From positions 1 to 14,692 of the forward strand of contig CAZYEY010000023.1 in NCBI GenBank assembly GCA_964646585.1: a stretch of 14,692 nt of DNA. The letters run 5' to 3'. Below the pieces are notes generated by a model. It saw nothing but the letters and a program-made list of their open reading frames with translations. It ran no database searches and was not told the origin of the DNA. Positions 5,702 to 12,401 of the stretch are shown piece by piece. The position numbers and the translations under genes are program-made. Source of the DNA: PFJX01 sp964646585 (GTDB lineage: Bacteria > Pseudomonadota > Gammaproteobacteria > Burkholderiales > Thiobacillaceae). Within the stretch, counting starts at the first letter, position 1, and every line of letters begins with the position of its first letter.

Positions 5702-7060
5702 TCAGGCTCCGATGTAGGTGTAGACGAGGCCGATGGCCGCGCAGGCGGCGATGACCTTCATGATGTCCTGCCTGTACTTCCACAGGGCGATGAAGGCGGC
5801 CCCCGAGATCAGGGCATAGAACCACTCGAAGCCGCCGGAGAAGGGCGCCGCCGCCGTGGCGCGGGGCCAGATCACATGCCAGCCGAAAAACAGGGCCAGG
5901 TTGAGGACCACGCCGACGACGGCGGCGGTGATGCCGGTGAGCGGCGCGGTGAACTTGAGATCGCCGTGGGTGGACTCCACCAGGGGCGCGCCCGCCAGGA
6001 TGAACACGAAGCTGGGCAGGAAGGTGAAGAAGGTGGCCACCGAGGCGCCGGCGAAACCCGCCAGCAGCAGGGCGTCCGGGCCGAAGATCTCCTTCGTCCA
6101 GGCCCCCACGAAGCCGACGAAGGCCACCACCATGATGAGCGGCCCCGGCGTGGTCTCCCCCAGGGCCAGGCCGTCGATCATCTGGGCGCCGGTGAGCCAG
6201 CCGTAGGTCTCCACCCCGCCCTGATAGACATAGGGCAGCACCGCATAGGCGCCGCCGAAGGTCACCAGGGCGGCCTTGGTGAAGAAGGCCCCCATGTCGC
6301 GCAGCACGGGATGCGTGAGGGCCAGCATGGCCACGCCCCATATCGCCAGGCCGGCCACCAGCAACACGGCCAGATAGCCCCAGCGGAAACGGGTGTGCGG
6401 CAGGGGCGGGGTGTCGTCGTCGATCAGGGCCGGGCCGTATTGCTTGTCGGAGGCAGCGTGGCCGCCGCCGACCTTGAATTTGTCGGGCATCAGCTTGCCG
6501 CCGATGAAGCCGAGCAGGCCAGCGCCGAGGACGATGTAGGGGAAAGGCACCTTGAGGGCGAAGATGGCGATGAAGGACAAGGCGGCGATCGCCCACAGCA
6601 CGTGGTTCTTCAGCGCCCGGGAGCCGATACGCCAGGCGGCGAAGACGACGATGGCCACCACCGCCGGCTTGATGCCGTTGAAGATCCCCTGCACGAAGGT
6701 GACGTCGCCGAAGGCCAGATACACGTAGGTGAGCGCGGCGAGGATGAACAGCGAGGGCAGCACGAACAGCGTGCCGGCGACGATACCGCCCCAGGTGCGG
6801 TGCAACAGCCAGCCGATGTAGATGGCCAGCTGCTGGGCCTCCGGCCCCGGCAGCACCATGCAGTAGTTCAGCGCATGCAGGAAGCGGTGCTCACTGATCC
6901 AGCGGCGCTTCTCCACCAGCTCCTGGTGCATGATGGCGATCTGCCCGGCGGGGCCGCCGAAGCTGATGAAGCCGAGCTTCAGCCAGTAGACGAAGGCCTC
7001 CCAGAAGGAGGGATGGACGGGTCTTTCCGCGGGTGCGGTGTCGTTCAATTCATGCTCCAT
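5702..7060 (-). CDS. chrA: Chromate transporter ChrA (two-domain CHR family)
   Basis: A 452-residue membrane protein with two homologous CHR domains. The first has L-G-F-I-S-F-G-G-P-A-G-Q-I-A near residue 32, then E-L-V-E-K-R-R-W-I, and L-P-G-P-E-A-Q-Q-L-A, all hallmarks of ChrA. The second, after a hydrophilic linker with the D-D-D-T-P-P stretch, has V-T-F-G-G-A-Y-A-V-L-P-Y-V and E-T-T-P-G-P-L-I-M-V. Long ChrA proteins export chromate from the cytoplasm, giving resistance. The start at ATG 7060 overlaps the end of chrB by 11 bases, indicating coupled translation. The rhodanese gene follows after two bases. The family is certain; substrate is by homology. Confidence 0.96.
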   Translation of the reverse strand: MEHELNDTAPAERPVHPSFWEAFVYWLKLGFISFGGPAGQIAIMHQELVEKRRWISEHRFLHALNYCMVLPGPEAQQLAIYIGWLLHRTWGGIVAGTLFVLPSLFILAALTYVYLAFGDVTFVQGIFNGIKPAVVAIVVFAAWRIGSRALKNHVLWAIAALSFIAIFALKVPFPYIVLGAGLLGFIGGKLMPDKFKVGGGHAASDKQYGPALIDDDTPPLPHTRFRWGYLAVLLVAGLAIWGVAMLALTHPVLRDMGAFFTKAALVTFGGAYAVLPYVYQGGVETYGWLTGAQMIDGLALGETTPGPLIMVVAFVGFVGAWTKEIFGPDALLLAGFAGASVATFFTFLPSFVFILAGAPLVESTHGDLKFTAPLTGITAAVVGVVLNLALFFGWHVIWPRATAAAPFSGGFEWFYALISGAAFIALWKYRQDIMKVIAACAAIGLVYTYIGA

Positions 7061-7985
7061 TCATTGCAGAAAACGCCAGATACAGGTCGTCCAGCAACCG
7101 GCCACCTTCCGCCAGCAGCTGGTCGTCGTCGTGGATGCGCGCCTTGATGCCCTTCAGCAGAGCCTCGAATCCCGCCGCCTCGGGGGCCGCGCCCCCCACG
7201 TCCAGGCAGTGAACCACGGCGGCGATGCGGGCCAGCGCCGGATCGCCCTCCAGGCCGAAGCTGGCCAGCAGGGTCTCGAAACTCACCTTGTCGCCTACAT
7301 GGCTGAAATCGGCGCCATCGAAATCGAAGCCCAGGGCGTCGGCGGGACAATCTCCAGGATGGTCGAGCCAAAGGAAGCGGGCCCGGACATCGATGAACCG
7401 GCGAATGAGCCAGGCCGAGGCCAGCCGGTCCACCCACAGGTCCTGCCGGGTGGCCCAACGCCGGCCCTGGAAGGCCGCCGTCTCCATACGCCGGATGGGC
7501 GCGGCCCGGGCGCTGGGTTCATGGGGATTGAGCCGGGCGCGGACCTGGCGGCTGACGCGTTCCAGATGTTCGGCGGCGGCTTTCCGTGGTGCTCCGGGGA
7601 AGTAATCGATGGCCGAAATCTGCTCGAACTGGCGGCGCAGGCCGCGCAGGGCGCGCAATGCCCCCCCGCCTTCGTCCGTCGCCCGGGCGAGCCGGTCCAA
7701 CGCCTCGATGAGACTGGCATAGTCGGCGGAGCGCTCGAACAGGCCGGCCATTTCCGCATCCGTCGCCCCCTGGGATCCCAGGGTCAGCAGCCAGGCGCTG
7801 CCCCCCGCCGCCCGCGCTTCCTCCGCCTGCTGCGCCAAAAGGGCCGCGAGATCGTCCCGGCGCGGCAGCAGCCAGGCGCCATCCCGCAGGGACGCGCAGC
7901 CCTGGGCCTTGAGGGCGCGCCAGATGCGGGTCCGGGCAGTGGCATTGGTGCGGGGCAGAGAGAGGATCAGCAGCAACCAATCCAT
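7050..7985 (-). CDS. chrB: Chromate-sensing regulator/resistance protein ChrB
   Basis: A 311-residue protein with the full ChrB layout. The N-terminal part (about 1-150) has W-L-L-L-I-L-S-L-P and the R-I-W-R-A-L-K-A-Q-G segment. The C-terminal ChrB domain (about 175-305) has R-W-A-T-R, V-D-R-L-A-S-A-W-L-I-R-R-F-I-D, the F-D-G-A-D-F-S-H-V-G-D segment followed by V-S-F-E-T-L, and a late A-P-E-A-A-G-F. In studied systems ChrB acts as a chromate-responsive regulator of the chr operon and aids resistance. It is first in the operon, and the ATG at 7985 is preceded by an AT-rich region with a candidate operator. Its end overlaps chrA. This copy is intact, unlike the paralogous C-domain downstream. 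Confidence 0.93.
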   Translation of the reverse strand: MDWLLLILSLPRTNATARTRIWRALKAQGCASLRDGAWLLPRRDDLAALLAQQAEEARAAGGSAWLLTLGSQGATDAEMAGLFERSADYASLIEALDRLARATDEGGGALRALRGLRRQFEQISAIDYFPGAPRKAAAEHLERVSRQVRARLNPHEPSARAAPIRRMETAAFQGRRWATRQDLWVDRLASAWLIRRFIDVRARFLWLDHPGDCPADALGFDFDGADFSHVGDKVSFETLLASFGLEGDPALARIAAVVHCLDVGGAAPEAAGFEALLKGIKARIHDDDQLLAEGGRLLDDLYLAFSAMNGA

Positions 7986-8090
7986 AACGATGATTACATT
8001 TTTCTGTATTAGTTATGACCAATATTATCACTTAAGTTAAAGAATGTTTCGGAATGGCCGATACCGGTCAGCCCTCACCGCCAGGCCGAC
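7986..8090. promoter_or_regulatory. AT-rich divergent control region between chrB and the GGDEF-EAL gene
   Basis: This gap is strikingly AT-rich from 7986 to about 8045, in a GC-rich window. It holds TATTAT at 8023-8028 (+ strand, 5 of 6 for a -10) and GATAAT on the - strand at 8029-8024 (5 of 6), so it could serve both genes. It also contains an imperfect 14-base palindrome (8009-8022) and the 8-base palindrome ACTTAAGT at 8030-8037. Good -35 boxes are not visible for either direction. Confidence 0.5.
8009..8022. promoter_or_regulatory. Imperfect palindrome, candidate ChrB operator
   Basis: TTAGTTATGACCAA and its reverse complement agree at 10 of 14 positions (pattern TTnGTnATnACnAA). It lies 24 bases upstream of the chrB ATG, where an autoregulatory site would be expected. 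This is an inference from symmetry and position; no ChrB site was available for comparison. Confidence 0.3.
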
Positions 8091-11000
8091 ATGAACGCCT
8101 TCCCCACCCCCGACCGCGACCTACTCGATGCCCTTCGGGAACTGGTTTTGTGCTGGTACCCGGATGGTGTTGTGCGCTATGCCAACCGGAGCTGTGCCCG
8201 GGCGTTGGACATCGCCGAACCCAACCCCGCCGGCCGGCGCTTGCCGGATCTGTTGCCCGGGTATCTGCGGGATCGCGCCGAAGCCCACATGGGGGCCGTG
8301 CTGGAACGGCTGCTGGGTAACGCACGCAGCCACGAGGACGAATGGGAGGTGGCCACCCCGGAGGGGCCCCGCTGGATTGCCTGGCGGGATCTGGGCATCT
8401 TCGACGCCGCCGGCGGCCTGGTGGAAATCCGCAGCTTTGGCACGGACGTGACGGAATGCCGGCTCCGGGAGCGGGCCGTGCGGGAAAGCGGCGCCCGCTT
8501 CCATCCCTTCTTCCAGAACCACGACTCGGTGATGCTGCTGGTGGAACCGGACAGCGGCCGCATCCTGGATGCCAACGCCGCCGCCTGCCGCTTCTACGGC
8601 TACGACCGGGCCACGCTGGTGGCCCTGGGTATCCAGGACATCAACACCCTGCCTGTGGAAGAAATCCGCGCCGAACGCCAGCGGGCGATGCTGGAGGCCC
8701 GCGCCTGCGTCTTTTCCCATCGTCTGGCCAGCGGCGAGGTGCGCATGGTGGAAGAGCACGCCTCGGCCATCGTCGAGGAGGGGCGCGCCAAGCTGCTGTC
8801 CATCATCCACGACATCACCGGCCGGGCGCGGGCGGAATCCGCCCTGCGCAAGAGCGAGGCCCTGCATCGCCGCATCATCGACACGGCGGCCGAGGGCTTC
8901 TGGATGATCGATCGGGAGCGGCGCATCGTGGACGTGAACGATGCCCTCTGCCAGATCCTGGGCTATCCCCGTTCCGAAATGCTGGGCCGGACGCCTGCGG
9001 ACTTCGCCGCCGAGGAATCCAAGGCCGTCTTCCACGCCCAAATGGCCCGGATCGAGCAGTCCTACCATCAGGACTACGAAATCACCCTGACCCGCCGGGA
9101 CGGCTCCCGGGTTCCGGTGTTCTTCCACGCCACCACCCACCGGGACGCCAACGGCAAGGCCGAATGGGCCTTCGCCTTCGTCAGCGATCTCTCGGAGAGC
9201 AAACGGGTGGAGGCCGCCCTCAAGGCCAGCGAGGCGCGCTGGCAGTTCGCCCTGGAGGGCCTGGACCAGGGCGTGTGGGATTGGGACATGGAAGCCGGCA
9301 CGGTCTACTTCTCGCCCGGCTGGAAAGCCATGCTGGGCTACGGTGACGACGAGATCGGCAACCACTTCGAAGAGTGGCGCAGCCGTGTCCACGAAGAGGA
9401 TCTGCCCAAGGCCTACGCCAGCCTGAAGGCCCACTTGCGCGGCGACCGCCCCCTCTACGAGGTGGAGCACCGCATGCGCTGCAAGGATGGTTCCTGGAAG
9501 TGGATCCTGACCCGGGGCAAGGTCATGGAACGGTTCCAGGATGGCAAGCCCAAACGCATGATCGGCACCCACGCCGACGTCACCGAGCATCGGCTGCGCG
9601 AGGAAAAGCTACGCCAGGCAGCGGCGGTATTCGAAAGCACGGTGGAAGGCGTGATGGTCACCGACGCCGCCAACCGCATCGTCGCCATCAACCGGGCCTT
9701 CACCGACATCACCGGCTACACCGAACCAGAGGTGCTGGGGCTCAATCCCGCCTTTCTCCAATCCGGCCGCCACGACGCCGATTTCTATCAGGCCATGTGG
9801 GAGGAGTTGAACAGCCGGGGCAGTTGGCGCGGCGAGATCTGGAACAAGCGCAAGTCCGGCGCGGTGTACCCCCAATGGTCCACCATCAGCGTGATCCTGG
9901 ACGAACACAACGCCATCAGCCACTACGTAGGCGTGTTCTCCGACATCTCCAAGATCAAGCGCTCCGAGGAAGAGCTCAACCGCCTGGCCTACCATGACAC
10001 CCTGACGGGCCTGCCCAACCGGCTGCTGCTGCTGGACCGCATCAGCCATGCCATCCGCCGGGCCAGCCGATCGGGCGCCCATTTCGCCCTGTTGTTCATC
10101 GACCTGGATCGCTTCAAGAACATCAATGACACCCTGGGCCACCAGGTGGGCGACGAACTGCTCATGGCGGTGGCGGAGCGCATTCTGAAGCGGCTGCGGG
10201 CGGAGGACACCCTGTCCCGCCTGGGCGGCGACGAATTCATCCTGCTCATGGAGGAAATCTCCAACGAGCAGCAGGCCGCCCATCTGGCCCGGGAACTCCT
10301 GCGCCTCTTGGGCAAGCCCTATCACGTGGCCGGCCACGACATCTTTCTCTCCGCCAGCATCGGCATCAGTCTGCACCCCGAGGACGGCGGCGACGCCGAG
10401 TCCCTGATCAAGCATGCCGACACCGCCATGTACCGGGCCAAGGAAGGAGGTCGCAACGGCTACCAGTTCTACACCCGGGAACAGTCCGTCGCCGCCTTCC
10501 AGCGCTTCAGCCTGGAGGCCGCCCTGCATCGGGCCCTGGAGCGCGGGGAATTCGAACTCCACTACCAGCCCCAGATGGACCTGGCCTCCGGCCGTGTCAC
10601 CGCCATGGAAGCCCTGCTGCGCTGGCGCCATCCGGACCTGGGCCTGATCCCGCCGGACCAGTTCATCCCCGTGGCCGAGGAAACCGGCCTCATCCTCGCC
10701 ATCGGCGAGTGGGTTCTGGAAACCGCCTGCCGGGAAACCCTGATCTGCCAGCAGTTGTGCGGCCACCCCTTGAGCGTGGCGGTGAACCTCTCACCGCTGG
10801 AATTGCAGCGGGGCGACCCCCTCGGCCGGGTGCGGCGCGTGCTGGCGGAAACCGGCCTGCCTGCCACCCAGCTGGAACTGGAGATCACCGAGGGCTCCGC
10901 CATGCACCGGGGCGAGGAGGGCATCGCCATGCTGCACGAACTCGACGGTCTGGGCGTACGCCTGGCCATCGACGACTTCGGCAGCGGCTACTCCAATCTG

Positions 11001-11306
11001 GGTTATCTGAAGAAGCTGCCCGTCTCCACCTTGAAGATCGACCGGGTCTTCGTGCGCGACCTGCCCGAGGACAACGAGGACGCCGCCATCACCCGGGCCA
11101 TCATCGCCCTGGGTCACTCCCTCAACCTGAGGGTGCTGGCGGAAGGCGTGGAAACCGAAGCCCAGCGGGACTTCCTGATCGACCAGGGCTGTGACATGCA
11201 GCAGGGCTATCTGCTTGCCCGGCCCCAACCCCTGGAGGAAGCCGCCCGGCTCATCCGGCTCGCCAACCGGAGCAGTGAATCAACCTCTGGTCCGACCAAC
11301 CCCTGA
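8091..11306 (+). CDS. Five-PAS GGDEF-EAL c-di-GMP signalling protein
   Basis: A 1071-residue soluble protein with no clear membrane segment. Five PAS domains are read at roughly 10-125, 137-250, 258-370, 383-500 (PAS_3-like, with W-D-W-D-M and a W-K-W-I PAC strand) and 514-625. The GGDEF domain (about 632-795) has canonical G-G-D-E-F at 712-716, with the inhibitory RxxD (R-A-E-D) five residues before it. The EAL domain (about 805-1055) has E-A-L at 840-842, V-N-L-S, L-E-L-E-I-T-E, I-D-D-F-G-S-G-Y, K-I-D-R, A-E-G-V-E-T and Q-Q-G-Y-L-L-A. All catalytic motifs look intact, so both synthesis and breakdown of c-di-GMP are possible, with the PAS array as sensory input. Which activity dominates, and the signal, are unknown. 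The ATG at 8091 has only a weak upstream AGG. It is divergent from the chr operon. Confidence 0.95.
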   Translation: MNAFPTPDRDLLDALRELVLCWYPDGVVRYANRSCARALDIAEPNPAGRRLPDLLPGYLRDRAEAHMGAVLERLLGNARSHEDEWEVATPEGPRWIAWRDLGIFDAAGGLVEIRSFGTDVTECRLRERAVRESGARFHPFFQNHDSVMLLVEPDSGRILDANAAACRFYGYDRATLVALGIQDINTLPVEEIRAERQRAMLEARACVFSHRLASGEVRMVEEHASAIVEEGRAKLLSIIHDITGRARAESALRKSEALHRRIIDTAAEGFWMIDRERRIVDVNDALCQILGYPRSEMLGRTPADFAAEESKAVFHAQMARIEQSYHQDYEITLTRRDGSRVPVFFHATTHRDANGKAEWAFAFVSDLSESKRVEAALKASEARWQFALEGLDQGVWDWDMEAGTVYFSPGWKAMLGYGDDEIGNHFEEWRSRVHEEDLPKAYASLKAHLRGDRPLYEVEHRMRCKDGSWKWILTRGKVMERFQDGKPKRMIGTHADVTEHRLREEKLRQAAAVFESTVEGVMVTDAANRIVAINRAFTDITGYTEPEVLGLNPAFLQSGRHDADFYQAMWEELNSRGSWRGEIWNKRKSGAVYPQWSTISVILDEHNAISHYVGVFSDISKIKRSEEELNRLAYHDTLTGLPNRLLLLDRISHAIRRASRSGAHFALLFIDLDRFKNINDTLGHQVGDELLMAVAERILKRLRAEDTLSRLGGDEFILLMEEISNEQQAAHLARELLRLLGKPYHVAGHDIFLSASIGISLHPEDGGDAESLIKHADTAMYRAKEGGRNGYQFYTREQSVAAFQRFSLEAALHRALERGEFELHYQPQMDLASGRVTAMEALLRWRHPDLGLIPPDQFIPVAEETGLILAIGEWVLETACRETLICQQLCGHPLSVAVNLSPLELQRGDPLGRVRRVLAETGLPATQLELEITEGSAMHRGEEGIAMLHELDGLGVRLAIDDFGSGYSNLGYLKKLPVSTLKIDRVFVRDLPEDNEDAAITRAIIALGHSLNLRVLAEGVETEAQRDFLIDQGCDMQQGYLLARPQPLEEAARLIRLANRSSESTSGPTNP

Positions 11307-11310
11307 CAGC

Positions 11311-11706
11311 CTATTTTTCCCGATAGGGCAGCATCACATGGCCGTAGCGCACGGCCAGCACCGCCAGGGTGAGCAACAGGATCGAGGACGCCACCCCCAG
11401 CATGTGCCATTGGTCCAGGTTCTTCATGTCCAGCACCAGATAACGGGCCAGGGCGACGATGGCGATGTAGATGGGGAACTGCACCGGTAGCTTGCCGGAT
11501 TCGAAGTAGACCCCCACCATGGCCAGGATTTCCAGGTAGAGGAACATCAACAACAGATCCGCCAGGGTGACCACGCCGGCGTCCATCATGACGTTCACCT
11601 CGCCAATGCCCGCCACCACGGTGGCCACGGTGATGACCGCCAGGCCCACATACTCGATGAAACCCAAAACCGTCTGGGCGTGGTGGGTGAAAATGTTCTG
11701 GCGCAT
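11311..11706 (-). CDS. PsiE-family (phosphate-starvation-inducible E-like) membrane protein
   Basis: A 131-residue inner-membrane protein with about four membrane helices, close in length to E. coli PsiE (136 residues). Family-like stretches are L-A-D-L-L-L-M-F-L-Y-L-E-I in the second helix, then V-Y-F-E-S-G-K-L-P-V-Q-F-P-I-Y-I-A-I, and R-Y-L-V-L-D-M in the third. E. coli PsiE is induced by phosphate starvation, but its biochemical function is unknown. The ATG at 11706 has a GAGGAG purine run a few bases upstream, a good ribosome site. It is convergent with the GGDEF-EAL gene, with four bases between the two stop codons, and divergent from the small gene at 11900. Confidence 0.85.
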   Translation of the reverse strand: MRQNIFTHHAQTVLGFIEYVGLAVITVATVVAGIGEVNVMMDAGVVTLADLLLMFLYLEILAMVGVYFESGKLPVQFPIYIAIVALARYLVLDMKNLDQWHMLGVASSILLLTLAVLAVRYGHVMLPYREK

Positions 11707-11794
11707 GGTCCATTCTCCTCGCGAATGGGCCGAATGCTACTCCCGACGCCGGGAAATGGGATGCCGGCTTTGCCACAAAGCGCCATGCCAGGTT

Positions 11795-11816
11795 CCGTTC
11801 CGGCCCCTGGGAACGG
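11795..11816. repeat. Seven-base inverted repeat in the psiE upstream region
   Basis: CCGTTCC at 11795-11801 pairs with GGAACGG at 11810-11816 across an eight-base loop. No T-run follows on either strand, so it is not a normal terminator. It sits about 90 bases upstream of the psiE-like start and about 85 before the small gene, so an operator is possible. No Pho box was recognised. Confidence 0.3.
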
Positions 11817-11899
11817 CCCACGTCCGCCGACACTCCACTGATTCAAAAAAGAAATATCCGACACGTCCGGGCTGGCATGGCGCTTGCGTTGGAAGTGGC

Positions 11900-12142
11900 A
11901 TGTCCTCGACGCCCGACGCCCCCTCCGCTCCCGAAACCGACGCTGAAATGCGCCACCTGCAAGCCTTGATCGCCCAAGCCTGGGCAATGCGGGAACGGCT
12001 CAAGGCGGATTTGGAAACCGGAGCCCTGCCCGTGGCCGACCTGCGCGCACTGGACGCCCTGGACCGGGATCTGTCCGAACTGGATACCCGCTACAAGCAG
12101 CTGTGGGACGCGACCCATGGCCAGCCCCGGGAATCGTCCTGA
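11900..12142 (+). CDS. Small hypothetical helical protein (80 residues)
   Basis: The frame from ATG 11900 has GGAAG at 11891-11895 as a plausible ribosome site. The product starts with a Pro/Ser/Ala-rich stretch of about 12 residues, followed by an acidic helical region with Leu spacing and many charged residues (E-M-R-H-L-Q-A-L-I, R-E-R-L-K-A-D-L-E, L-D-A-L-D-R-D-L-S-E-L-D), which could form a coiled coil. No family is recognised and no signal peptide or membrane segment is seen. It is divergent from psiE and lies before the PhnD-type sensor on the same strand, separated from it by about 260 bases. It could be a real small gene, given the ribosome site and charged-residue pattern, but a chance frame in GC-rich DNA is not excluded. 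Confidence 0.55.
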   Translation: MSSTPDAPSAPETDAEMRHLQALIAQAWAMRERLKADLETGALPVADLRALDALDRDLSELDTRYKQLWDATHGQPRESS

Positions 12143-12401
12143 ACGATCGGGACATCGCTCCGGAAAGGCCCGCCACCGCAGCGAGAATGTCCCCCTCGTG
12201 GGTGCCTGGGCGAGCCTGTCGAATTTCAGGATTGCCCGCCCGAGCAACGCTTTGGGCGGATGCTAAAGTCATGGCATTCGTGGCCCTGGCCACCCCGAGC
12301 ATTCCACCAACCCGGTGAGCCTGCCGCTGGAAAATCCACCTCACAGGCATTGTCAGGCGTGGCTTGCGGGTCCAGAGTGAAACCATTCAAGCGGAGGGTC
12401 C
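12143..12401 (+). promoter_or_regulatory. 259-base gap upstream of the PhnD-type sensor, candidate promoters only
   Basis: No gene is supported here. Two weak promoter candidates are visible: TGCTAAAGT (12261-12269, extended -10 type), and TTGTCA (12350-12355, 5 of 6 for a -35) with CAGAGT 17 bases later (12373-12378, 3 of 6). A six-base stem CCGCCC (12236-12241)/GGGCGG (12254-12259) with a 12-base loop is present but has no T-run. No c-di-GMP riboswitch, Pho box or sigma-54 site was recognised. Confidence 0.3.

Noticed and set aside
5700..6596. N-terminal extension of the rhodanese to a 403-residue protein
   Set aside because: The extra part is Arg/Gly/His-rich and overlaps chrA out of frame. 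The ATG at 5699, two bases after the chrA stop, gives a normal-length rhodanese.
5876..7147. 423-residue + strand frame over chrA
   Set aside because: It is a low-complexity Gln/Gly/His/Asp-rich shadow of chrA, whose membrane helices and CHR motifs are clear on the - strand.
8121..9590. 489-residue - strand frame, with the similar 385-residue frame at 9609-10766
   Set aside because: Both are antisense to the PAS-GGDEF-EAL gene and have no recognisable motif; the + strand protein is unambiguous.
11288..11318. TGGT-ccg-ACCA stem plus TTTTT as a terminator for the GGDEF-EAL gene
   Set aside because: The stem is only four base pairs and the T-run starts about 15 bases after it, too far for a Rho-independent terminator.
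12236..12259. CCGCCC/GGGCGG stem as a terminator
   Set aside because: The stem is only six base pairs, has a 12-base loop and no T-run follows on either strand.
12340..12375. Possible sigma-54 promoter around the GGCGTGGCTTGC stretch
   Set aside because: The spacing between GG and GC is eight bases rather than the required ten.
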